A stretch of 5,856 bases of DNA from Eubacteriaceae bacterium UBA4266 (lineage in GTDB: Bacteria; Bacillota; Clostridia; Eubacteriales; Eubacteriaceae): positions 1 to 5,856 of the forward strand of contig DGWE01000067.1 of NCBI GenBank assembly GCA_002396065.1. The letters run 5' to 3'. The notes under the pieces are model-generated. The model searched no databases, was not told the origin of the DNA, and saw only the letters and a list, made by a program, of their open reading frames with translations. The position numbers and the translations under genes are program-made. Positions 1-5,095 of this stretch are shown piece after piece (the stretch's first letter is position 1; every line of letters begins with the position of its first letter).

Positions 1-273
1 AGAAGCGGGATGCCGCTTTTTAAGAGAGCGCTCTTTCAGATCGCCGGGAGCAAATATGATAAAATGGCCGCGAAAAAAGATCAGACCTATGATTTTCTCT
101 TTGTACATGAGGATGGCCGCCAACTGGAGAAGATCGGCAGGCTGTTTGATGGGGATCATCCGCTGGAAACGTCTATTGACGCTGTCTTCAGCCTTAATCA
201 GGTGAACGCAGCCCTGGCAAAGGTAAAGCGCGGCAGTTCCAGAGGGAAGACCATTATTAAAATAGAGGCATGA
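1..273 (+). CDS. NADP-dependent MDR-family oxidoreductase, C-terminal fragment (5' end outside the window)
   Basis: The frame is open from the first base, so this is the last 90 codons of a longer gene and the ATG at base 10 is an internal Met. The end of the protein resembles the C-terminus of medium-chain dehydrogenase/reductases of the quinone-oxidoreductase or zinc-type alcohol dehydrogenase group. It has a 'DGRQLEKIGRLFDGD' segment, then 'SIDAVFSLNQVNAALAKVKRG' and a final 'RGKTIIKI' strand, which is the usual end of that fold (hydrophobic helix after a V-F-x-L turn, then Gly-Lys and a beta strand). The NAD(P)-binding Rossmann motif and any zinc ligands would lie upstream and cannot be seen, so substrate and cofactor are not determined. 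A terminator 13 bases after the stop separates it from the ars operon, so it is probably functionally unrelated to arsenic. Confidence 0.75.
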   Translation, partial: RSGMPLFKRALFQIAGSKYDKMAAKKDQTYDFLFVHEDGRQLEKIGRLFDGDHPLETSIDAVFSLNQVNAALAKVKRGSSRGKTIIKIEA

Positions 274-286
274 TACGGCTCTGAAT

Positions 287-317
287 AACAGGCACCGGGA
301 GGGGGCCTGTTTTTTTT
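287..317 (+). terminator. Rho-independent terminator of the dehydrogenase gene
   Basis: The 7-bp stem AACAGGC (287-293) pairs with GCCTGTT (305-311) across a G-rich loop, and a run of T continues to 317. It lies just after the stop codon at 271-273 and just before the arsR promoter, so it insulates the ars operon from upstream transcription. Confidence 0.85.
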
Positions 318-325
318 GATTTATA

Positions 326-345
326 CATTGACAATCATCAATATG
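326..345. promoter_or_regulatory. Probable ArsR operator (inverted repeat over the -35 region)
   Basis: The arms ATTGA (327-331) and TCAAT (338-342) form a dyad with a 6-base centre, and the outer C and G at 326 and 345 add to an AT-rich symmetric site. ArsR/SmtB repressors typically bind AT-rich dyads of the TTGA-N6-TCAA kind, and this one covers the -35 hexamer and the start of the spacer, where a bound repressor would block RNA polymerase. Assignment to ArsR rests on position and family knowledge. Confidence 0.6.
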
Positions 346-356
346 TTTGCTACACT
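328..356 (+). promoter_or_regulatory. Promoter of the ars operon
   Basis: A perfect -35 box TTGACA (328-333) is followed, after exactly 17 bases, by TACACT (351-356), with a TG dinucleotide at 348-349 that makes it an extended -10. Transcription would start near base 363, giving a leader of about 40 bases before arsR. It is the only convincing promoter between the upstream terminator and arsA, so arsR, the ferredoxin-arsD frame and arsA are likely co-transcribed from here. Confidence 0.7.
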
Positions 357-381
357 TTATACATAGATCAATATCAATATG
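337..381. repeat. Direct repeat ATCAATATG flanking the ars promoter -10
   Basis: The nonamer ATCAATATG occurs at 337-345, as the right arm of the putative operator, and again at 373-381. The starts are 36 bases apart, and the second copy lies in the transcribed leader. An additional ATCAAT overlaps the second copy at 367-372. The downstream copies could be a secondary ArsR contact site, but AT-rich repeats of this length can also arise by chance. Confidence 0.4.
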
Positions 382-390
382 AAAGAAATG

Positions 391-397
391 AGAGGTG
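391..397 (+). promoter_or_regulatory. Ribosome binding site that sets the arsR start
   Basis: AGAGGTG ends 5 bases before the ATG at 403. The in-frame ATGs at 379 and 388 have no comparable purine-rich sequence in the right place, and the one at 379 overlaps the ATCAATATG repeat. This favours 403 as the arsR start. Confidence 0.6.
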
Positions 398-402
398 ACA
401 GG

Positions 403-711
403 ATGGAAACCATCGATACCGCATCGATTTGCAAGGCCCTTGGCGATGCCAATCGCTTGAAAATCGTGCAGACGCTGTCGGGCTGTGAAAAATGCGCCTG
501 TGTCATTTTGGAAGCGCTGAACATCTCTCAGCCGACGCTGTCGCATCATATGAAAATTCTGCGGGACTGCGGCCTGGTCAACGTCAGAAAAGCGGGCAAA
601 TGGTGTTATTATTCGCTGAACTGCGACACGCTCCGCGCCTTCCAGCGCTTTATCGCGTCGTTAGACTGCACGCCGGCCGAGCAGGAGTGTGCGGCGGGAC
701 AATGTAGCTGA
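403..711 (+). CDS. arsR: ArsR/SmtB-family arsenite-responsive transcriptional repressor
   Basis: This is a 102-residue winged-helix repressor, normal in length for ArsR. It is expected to sit as a dimer on the operon promoter and to dissociate when As(III) or Sb(III) binds. Visible features are an N-terminal 'LGDANRLKIVQTL' helix (residues 13-25), the metal-site segment C28-E-K-C31-A-C33 at the start of alpha3, the recognition helix 'SQPTLSHHMKILRDCGLV' (42-59), and the wing 'VRKAGKWCYYSL' (61-72). C31 and C33 align with Cys32 and Cys34 of plasmid R773 ArsR, while the Cys37 position is Leu36. The protein has ten cysteines, including a C-terminal set (C89, C96, C101). The ATG at 403 was chosen for its ribosome binding site; starts at 379 or 388 would add 8 or 5 residues. 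It is the first gene of the operon and probably autoregulated through the dyad at 326-345. Confidence 0.93.
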   Translation: METIDTASICKALGDANRLKIVQTLSGCEKCACVILEALNISQPTLSHHMKILRDCGLVNVRKAGKWCYYSLNCDTLRAFQRFIASLDCTPAEQECAAGQCS

Positions 712-791
712 GCGGCGGAGACGGTCAAGGAGAAAAGCACGGTGCGTCGATCAATTTAATCGTTCAATGTGTTGAAGAGGAGGACAGAAGC

Positions 792-1457
792 ATGGCTGAA
801 AACTGGTATCCGGTCATCGATCGGGACCTTTGCGGCGAATGCGGCGCATGCATTGCGATGTGCGGCCACGGGGTTTACGACCGCGGCGCGGCGCCGACCC
901 CGCAAGTGGTCAATCCTGTGGGCTGCGTCGATCATTGCCACGGCTGCGGGACGCGCTGCCCGGCCGGCGCAATCACTTATTTTGGGGAAGATACCCCTTG
1001 GGTGCCGCTGAAGGGAAAGGCCAATCAGGGAGAGACATTAACGGAAAAAACGGATATACATTCAGGAGGCAAAATCATGAAAAAACTGAAATTATTTGAA
1101 CCGGCTATGTGCTGCTCGACAGGGCTCTGCGGCCCGTCGATCGATCCGGAACTGCTGCGGATTTCGACGCTGATTGACGATTTGAAAAAAGCAGGCGTCG
1201 AAGTGGAACGGTTCAACTTGAACAGCGCACCGGCAGCCTTTGCTGAAACCGAAACCGTCAAGAACATGCTGGCGATCAGAGGCACAGAGGCGCTGCCGAT
1301 TACGATGCTCGACGACACGGTCGTTTTGACCGACCGCTATCCGAGCAACGCGGAAGTTTTCGGCTGGCTGAAACTCGACGATCCGCAGGCGGACGCGCCG
1401 GATTCAGACGACGACGGGGACACAGGCTGTGGCTGCGGCGGAGGCTGCTGCTGCTGA
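792..1457 (+). CDS. 4Fe-4S ferredoxin-like domain continuous with ArsD (221-residue fused frame)
   Basis: One uninterrupted frame starts at an ATG 8 bases after AGGAGG (778-783). Residues 1-65 are ferredoxin-like: a first motif C14-x2-C17-x2-C20-x3-C24, and a second group C45-x3-C49-x2-C52-x3-C56-P, eight cysteines in all, enough for two iron-sulfur clusters. Residues 66-95 form a polar linker, and residue 96 onward is a complete ArsD. Short ferredoxins of this 'MAENWYPVID' type occur, as I recall, as separate genes in clostridial arsenic operons, so the lack of a stop codon between the two is the odd point. Two outcomes are possible: a true fused protein that couples electron transfer to arsenite delivery, or a ferredoxin whose stop was lost while ArsD is mainly made from its own internal start at 1077. 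The electron donor, the acceptor and the role of the ferredoxin in arsenic resistance are not evident from sequence. It is cytoplasmic, with no signal or membrane segment. Confidence 0.8.
   Translation: MAENWYPVIDRDLCGECGACIAMCGHGVYDRGAAPTPQVVNPVGCVDHCHGCGTRCPAGAITYFGEDTPWVPLKGKANQGETLTEKTDIHSGGKIMKKLKLFEPAMCCSTGLCGPSIDPELLRISTLIDDLKKAGVEVERFNLNSAPAAFAETETVKNMLAIRGTEALPITMLDDTVVLTDRYPSNAEVFGWLKLDDPQADAPDSDDDGDTGCGCGGGCCC
1064..1069 (+). promoter_or_regulatory. Internal ribosome binding site for ArsD inside the ferredoxin-ArsD frame
   Basis: A perfect AGGAGG lies 7 bases upstream of the in-frame ATG at 1077. It is translated as part of the Ser-Gly-Gly linker of the fused frame. Its strength and spacing match the sites before the genes at 792, 1477 and 5096, so independent initiation of ArsD is likely whether or not the fusion is also made. 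Confidence 0.75.
1077..1457 (+). CDS. arsD: Arsenite metallochaperone ArsD (internal start within the fused frame)
   Basis: From the internal ATG the protein is 126 residues, close to the roughly 120 of classical ArsD. ArsD binds As(III) or Sb(III) in the cytosol and passes it to the ATPase ArsA; it also has weak repressor activity in some operons. The metalloid site is exactly conserved: 'FEPAMCCSTGLCG' places cysteines at positions 12, 13 and 18, the same numbers as in the R773 protein. 'VERFNLNSAP' and 'LPITMLDDTVVLTDRYPS' match the thioredoxin-like core. The tail is acidic (from about residue 99) and ends in a cysteine cluster at 118, 120 and 124-126, comparable to but denser than the C-terminal vicinal cysteine pairs of R773 ArsD. 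The next gene, arsA, its functional partner, starts 19 bases after the stop. This entry is nested in the fused frame 792-1457 because both starts are supported. Confidence 0.88.
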   Translation: MKKLKLFEPAMCCSTGLCGPSIDPELLRISTLIDDLKKAGVEVERFNLNSAPAAFAETETVKNMLAIRGTEALPITMLDDTVVLTDRYPSNAEVFGWLKLDDPQADAPDSDDDGDTGCGCGGGCCC

Positions 1458-1462
1458 CAACA

Positions 1463-1469
1463 TTGGAGG
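1463..1469 (+). promoter_or_regulatory. Ribosome binding site that sets the arsA start
   Basis: TTGGAGG ends 7 bases before the ATG at 1477. The arsA frame is also open back to an ATG at 1429 inside arsD, but that would only add an Ala-rich stretch read out of frame from the ArsD Cys/Gly tail, and no suitable site precedes it. Confidence 0.75.
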
Positions 1470-1476
1470 CATCAAA

Positions 1477-3213
1477 ATGGAACCATTCAATCCTGCGGCG
1501 GTCACGCAGACAAAGTACGTGTTCTTTACTGGGAAAGGCGGCGTCGGCAAGACGTCGACGGCCTGCGCCACCGCGGTGTTCCTCGCCGATCAGGGAAAAA
1601 AAGTGCTGCTTGTCAGCACAGACCCGGCGTCCAATCTTCAGGACGTGTTTGCGGCAGATCTTGACAATAAAGGCACCGCGATTCCGGAAGTGCCCAATCT
1701 TTTCGTCGCCAATTTAGACCCGGTTGAGGCGGCCGCAGCGTACCGCGAGCGCGCAGTGGCACCGTATCGGGGGATATTGCCGGAATCAGCCATTGAAAAT
1801 ATGGAAGAACAGCTGTCGGGGTCGTGTACGACAGAGATCGCCGCGTTTAATGAATTCACCGAATTTTTGACCGACCCTGCGGTTCAAGAAAAGTACGACC
1901 AGATTATTTTCGATACGGCGCCGACAGGGCACACCCTGCGCCTGCTGCAGCTGCCATCGGCCTGGGCGGGCTTTATTCAGCAGAGTAAGCACGGCGCGTC
2001 CTGCCTCGGGCAGCTCTCAGGCTTGGACGAAAAGAAGCAGGTGTATCAGCAGGCGGTTGCAACACTGGCGGATCCTGAGCAGACGACATTGGTGCTGGTC
2101 GCGCGGCCGGAAGAAACCCCGTTGAAGGAAGCGGCCCGGGCGTCCCGCGAATTGCGGGAGCTGGGCCTCAACCGGCAGGTGCTCGTCATGAACGCCGTCG
2201 CGAAAAAAGGCAGCGATCCGGTATCTGAAGCGCTGTACGACAAACAGCAGCGGGCCCTTGCGGAAATGCCGGAAGCTTTGCGGGACATGGACACCACTCA
2301 AATCCCGATGCGCACTTACAACATCACGGGGATCGACAACGTCCGCGCGATGCTGAGGAGCGATCACGCGGCAGCTGCAGAGCAGACGATTGACGTTTCC
2401 CATCTGTACCAGCTGGCGGATGTGGTCGACGACATCGCCGCCCATCACCGCAAGGTGATCTTCACCATGGGAAAAGGCGGTGTGGGGAAAACCACTGTCG
2501 CGGCAGCCATTGCCCTTGATCTGTCGAAAAAAGGGAAAAAGGTGCATTTGGCAACGACGGACCCGGCGGCCCATTTAAAATTTGTACTGGACGCCCACGA
2601 CGGCGTGCGCATGAGTCATATCGACGAAAAGGAAGAACTAAAAAAATATCAGAACGCGGTGATACAGGAAGCGCTCGCCACGGGGATTTCAGAAGATGAT
2701 CTCGACTATATCAAAGAAGATCTCCGATCACCGTGCACGCAGGAGATTGCGGTGTTCCGCGCTTTTGCCGATTTAGTCGAACAGTCTGAAAATGAAATCG
2801 TCGTGATCGACACAGCGCCGACCGGCCACACTCTGCTGCTGCTCGAATCGACAGACAGCTACGACAAGGAACTGAAGCGGACCCAGGGGAAAACGCCGGA
2901 AGCCGTGAAAAAACTTTTGCCGCGCCTCAAAAGCGATGAAACGGAAGTGATCATCGTGACCCTGCCGGAAGCGACGCCGGTTTACGAGGCCGAACGGCTG
3001 GAGGATGATCTCAAACGCGCGCAAATCGGCGTGAAATGGTGGGTCGTCAACCAATCTTTCAATGGACTCGACACGTCCAATTCATCTCTTCGCGCAAAAG
3101 CGGATCATGAAGCGGCGTGGATCAACCGGGTTGATCGGCGCTCCGGCGGCCACGAAGCGCTGATTCCCTGGAAGACGGGTACTTTAAAAGGCGAAGCCCT
3201 GACAACTTTATAA
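1477..3213 (+). CDS. arsA: Arsenite/antimonite-stimulated ATPase ArsA
   Basis: This 578-residue protein has the full two-domain ArsA architecture, normal in length for the family. ArsA takes As(III)/Sb(III) from ArsD and hydrolyses ATP to drive extrusion through ArsB or Acr3 at the membrane. The A1 half carries the deviant Walker A 'GKGGVGKT' at residues 19-26 and the signature 'DTAPTGHT' at 146-153; the A2 half repeats them at 332-339 and 445-452. The metalloid-site cysteines are all present: C117 in 'GSCTTEI', C176 in 'GASCLG' and C420 in 'SPCTQEI', matching Cys113, Cys172 and Cys422 of R773 ArsA. The secondary ligands H152 and H451 are also kept. The start at 1477 has a good ribosome binding site. 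The protein should therefore be a working ATPase. No pump gene follows: a strong terminator comes 10 bases after the stop, so the membrane partner must be encoded elsewhere. Confidence 0.96.
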   Translation: MEPFNPAAVTQTKYVFFTGKGGVGKTSTACATAVFLADQGKKVLLVSTDPASNLQDVFAADLDNKGTAIPEVPNLFVANLDPVEAAAAYRERAVAPYRGILPESAIENMEEQLSGSCTTEIAAFNEFTEFLTDPAVQEKYDQIIFDTAPTGHTLRLLQLPSAWAGFIQQSKHGASCLGQLSGLDEKKQVYQQAVATLADPEQTTLVLVARPEETPLKEAARASRELRELGLNRQVLVMNAVAKKGSDPVSEALYDKQQRALAEMPEALRDMDTTQIPMRTYNITGIDNVRAMLRSDHAAAAEQTIDVSHLYQLADVVDDIAAHHRKVIFTMGKGGVGKTTVAAAIALDLSKKGKKVHLATTDPAAHLKFVLDAHDGVRMSHIDEKEELKKYQNAVIQEALATGISEDDLDYIKEDLRSPCTQEIAVFRAFADLVEQSENEIVVIDTAPTGHTLLLLESTDSYDKELKRTQGKTPEAVKKLLPRLKSDETEVIIVTLPEATPVYEAERLEDDLKRAQIGVKWWVVNQSFNGLDTSNSSLRAKADHEAAWINRVDRRSGGHEALIPWKTGTLKGEALTTL

Positions 3214-3223
3214 AGATGATTTC

Positions 3224-3252
3224 AGCCGGTGTGCACAGCACACCGGTTTTTT
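3224..3252 (+). terminator. Rho-independent terminator of the ars operon
   Basis: A perfect 9-bp stem, CCGGTGTGC (3226-3234) with GCACACCGG (3238-3246), closes a 3-base loop and is followed by six T (3247-3252). It lies 10 bases after the arsA stop and marks a clear operon end. Confidence 0.93.
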
Positions 3253-3285
3253 CGGATATTTGCCCTTTTCCGGCATTTCTCTGCC

Positions 3286-3315
3286 TGTACAAGTCGAGAC
3301 CCTGAGCAGTATAAT
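3286..3315 (+). promoter_or_regulatory. Probable promoter of the tannase-family gene
   Basis: A perfect -10 TATAAT (3310-3315) is preceded, after 18 bases, by TGTACA (3286-3291), which matches four of six positions of the -35 consensus. It sits between the ars terminator and the ATG at 3358, so this gene appears to be transcribed independently of the ars operon. No clear operator was seen. Confidence 0.55.
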
Positions 3316-3357
3316 AAACTAAAATAGCGATAGTAGGCACAGGCCAGGGGGAATAAT

Positions 3358-4935
3358 ATGAAACGGAAAATGAATCTCGTCAAAGAACCAGACTCGAGCA
3401 TCAACGTGTGGCTCGGCCATCCGCTGTATCAGTGGGTGGACGCGGCGGCGCTGCCGGATTACTCCGACCGTCTCCGGAAGCAGGCGACAGCCGAGGCAAT
3501 GGGCCGCCTGCTCAGCCACGGGCCGGGGCTCTCCTTCCGGGGGGTGACCTATTATCCGGCGGGGCAGTACGCCGAGCCCGGCAAGGCCCCGCTGACCGCC
3601 CTCGGGCCCTTCTGGGTCGTGCGCATCGGACAGGACGTCGGCGACGGCCACACCGCCGCATTTCGGGTCTATCTGCCGGCGAAATGGAACGGCTGCTTTA
3701 TGGGAATTGCCGGCGGCGGCACCAACAACGAAATCGATTGGTACACCTCCGGCCGGTTCAACGTTTTGAGCTGGCCGGTCGCCTTGGCCAACGGCTACGC
3801 CTGCGCCGTCTCGGACAACGACTCCGGCACCCGCCTCAACTGCGACTGGGGCTTCAAGCCCGACGGCACCCCCGAGCTCGACCACATCGGAAGCTGGCTT
3901 GGCCGGGCGCTGCACGAGACCACGGTCTGGGGCAAGGCGGTGACGGCACTGGCCTACGGCAGGGCGCCGGAAAAGGCCTACCTCCAGGGGACGTCCGGCG
4001 GCGGCCGCCAGGTGCTCACCGAGGGGGTGTGCCATCCGGAGGATTACGACGGGCTCTGGGCCGACGCGCCGGCCATCCACCAATGGGACGTGGTGTTCGC
4101 GAGCCTCTGGGCCGTGGTGGTCGAGGAAAACGAAAAGTACGTGGTGCCGCTGGAAAAATACCAGGCGGCCTACGCTTTGGCTCGGGCCGATCAGGCCATC
4201 GGGGAACGGCCCTTCGACGCGGACGATCCGGACTTTCAGGCCTACGTCAACAGTCTCGTCGGCGTGCGGACGACGGCCGGACCCATCACTGAAAAAGATG
4301 TAGAAATTATGGTCAAGACCTGGCAGGGCCCGATCACCCGGGACGGCAGACGGATGGGTCACAGCTACGGCCCGGCGATCCGCCAGTGGCCGCTGCCCTT
4401 CGGCAACCCGCTTTACGGCTATTTCAGACGCCAGCCCGACGGCCGGCTGATCGTGATGCCGATTTCCGAGCAGATTCTGCGATGGCTGACGGCTGATCCG
4501 AAATTGGACATTCACGATTTGAGCTACGCTGATTTTGAAGCCCTATGGGAAAAGCGGCACGCCCACCCGGAATGGGACTTCGTGCGCTCGGACCTCTCGG
4601 CCTTCGCGGCCCGGGGCGGCAAGCTTATCATCACCCAGGGCACCGGCGATCCGGTGGTGCCCTTTGTGAATACCTTCGCCTACGTCAAAGACATGGCCGA
4701 ACATTTCGAAAGCGCCGAAGCGATGGCCGACGCGTGCCGGCTGTACCGGATGCCCTACGCCGGCCATTCCATCCTCGACTGGAGCGGGCCGGCGGTGAGC
4801 CTGGCCGACGGCATGGCGGGCCTGACTGACTGGGTCGAAAGGGGCGAAGCGCCGGACACCCTGCCGATCGTGCGCTACGACTTCGATCACGACATGCCGC
4901 TGATCACCGGCACATCGCATTATAAAAATTTATAA
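3358..4935 (+). CDS. Tannase/feruloyl-esterase-family alpha/beta hydrolase
   Basis: The product is 525 residues, within the usual range of the tannase and feruloyl esterase family, whose members cleave esters of gallic or hydroxycinnamic acids. The N-terminal half has the family strand pattern 'FRVYLPAKWNGCFMGIAGGG' (102-121). The nucleophile elbow is Q-G-T-S213-G-G-G-R, followed by 'CHPEDYDGLWADAPA' (225-239). The likely catalytic acid is D431 in 'GTGDPVVP' and the likely base is H470 in 'PYAGHS'. The long insert between S213 and D431 would be the lid. The family's usual cysteines beside the Ser and His (the CS-D-HC motif) are replaced by T212 and S471. No signal peptide or membrane segment is seen, so it should be cytoplasmic. 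The ATG at 3358 follows AGGGGGA by about 6 bases; Met5 is a weaker alternative. Codons are markedly more GC-rich at third positions than in arsA. The substrate is unknown; gallate or ferulate esters are only a family-based guess. Confidence 0.8.
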   Translation: MKRKMNLVKEPDSSINVWLGHPLYQWVDAAALPDYSDRLRKQATAEAMGRLLSHGPGLSFRGVTYYPAGQYAEPGKAPLTALGPFWVVRIGQDVGDGHTAAFRVYLPAKWNGCFMGIAGGGTNNEIDWYTSGRFNVLSWPVALANGYACAVSDNDSGTRLNCDWGFKPDGTPELDHIGSWLGRALHETTVWGKAVTALAYGRAPEKAYLQGTSGGGRQVLTEGVCHPEDYDGLWADAPAIHQWDVVFASLWAVVVEENEKYVVPLEKYQAAYALARADQAIGERPFDADDPDFQAYVNSLVGVRTTAGPITEKDVEIMVKTWQGPITRDGRRMGHSYGPAIRQWPLPFGNPLYGYFRRQPDGRLIVMPISEQILRWLTADPKLDIHDLSYADFEALWEKRHAHPEWDFVRSDLSAFAARGGKLIITQGTGDPVVPFVNTFAYVKDMAEHFESAEAMADACRLYRMPYAGHSILDWSGPAVSLADGMAGLTDWVERGEAPDTLPIVRYDFDHDMPLITGTSHYKNL

Positions 4936-4942
4936 AATTCTC

Positions 4943-4973
4943 TTGACTCTGGTATATTACCAGACTCTAAAAT
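4943..4973 (+). promoter_or_regulatory. Possible regulated promoter upstream of the cyclodeaminase-family gene
   Basis: TTGACT (4943-4948) and TAAAAT (4968-4973) are good -35 and -10 matches, but the 19-base spacer is longer than ideal. An alternative reading is an extended -10, TGG-TATATT at 4950-4958, with a poor -35. Either way a palindrome covers the core of the element, as expected for a repressed promoter. A transcript from here would meet the terminator at 5003-5046 after about 65-80 bases. Confidence 0.4.
4948..4964. promoter_or_regulatory. 17-bp palindromic operator-like site
   Basis: TCTGGTATATTACCAGA is a perfect inverted repeat with 7-base arms around a 3-base centre. The TGGT...ACCA arms recall operators of GntR-family regulators of the FadR type, but the centre between TGGT and ACCA is 5 bases rather than the 3 of FadR-like sites. 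The regulator is not encoded in the window, so its identity is open. Confidence 0.55.
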
Positions 4974-5002
4974 AAGACGTGTAAAACAAAAGAAGAACAC
5001 GC

Positions 5003-5046
5003 AATGGAGCTGAAACGCCGAAAACGGCGCGCGGCTCCATTTTTTT
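5003..5046 (+). terminator. Rho-independent terminator between the tannase-family and cyclodeaminase-family genes
   Basis: The outer stem AATGGAGC (5003-5010) pairs with GCTCCATT (5034-5041), and an inner stem CGCCG (5016-5020) with CGGCG (5025-5029) around AAAA. Seven T follow at 5040-5046. It would end transcription of the esterase gene, whose stop lies at 4933-4935, and any short RNA started at the promoter at 4943-4973. It could act as an attenuator, but no tidy competing antiterminator was found by eye. Confidence 0.85.
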
Positions 5047-5056
5047 GTGCGAAACG

Positions 5057-5065
5057 TGATAAAAT
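5057..5065 (+). promoter_or_regulatory. Extended -10 promoter candidate for the cyclodeaminase-family gene
   Basis: TGATAAAAT gives a TG plus a five-of-six -10 hexamer (5060-5065), immediately downstream of the terminator. There is no convincing -35, which extended -10 promoters can tolerate. A start near 5072 would leave about 24 bases before the ATG at 5096, containing the AGGAGG site. Confidence 0.45.
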
Positions 5066-5095
5066 GAGAAGAAGCCAAGTAACAGGAGGACGCAA

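Noticed and set aside
379..402. Earlier ATGs for arsR at 379 and 388
   Set aside because: Neither has a suitable ribosome binding site, and the first overlaps the ATCAATATG repeat. The ATG at 403 has AGAGGTG at good spacing.
763..776. Inverted repeat TTCAA-TGTG-TTGAA just before the ferredoxin ribosome binding site
   Set aside because: The stem is only 5 bp and AT-rich, and the arms are in the opposite orientation to the TTGA-N6-TCAA dyad at the promoter. A chance repeat is more likely than a second operator or an RNA switch.
1429..1476. Earlier ATG for arsA at 1429
   Set aside because: It would add 16 mostly Ala residues read out of frame through the ArsD tail, and the strong ribosome binding site at 1463-1469 points to 1477.
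2017..2574. A 185-codon open frame on the - strand
   Set aside because: It is opposite arsA, which is complete and fully conserved; the antisense product matches no recognised family.
3408..4292. A 294-codon open frame on the + strand overlapping the esterase
   Set aside because: It is an Arg/Gly/Pro-rich out-of-frame shadow of the esterase gene with no ribosome binding site.
3319..4515. A 398-codon open frame on the - strand
   Set aside because: It lies opposite the tannase-family gene, in a GC-rich region where stops are rare on the antisense strand. Its translation is low-complexity and shows no recognisable family, while the + strand frame has clear catalytic motifs.
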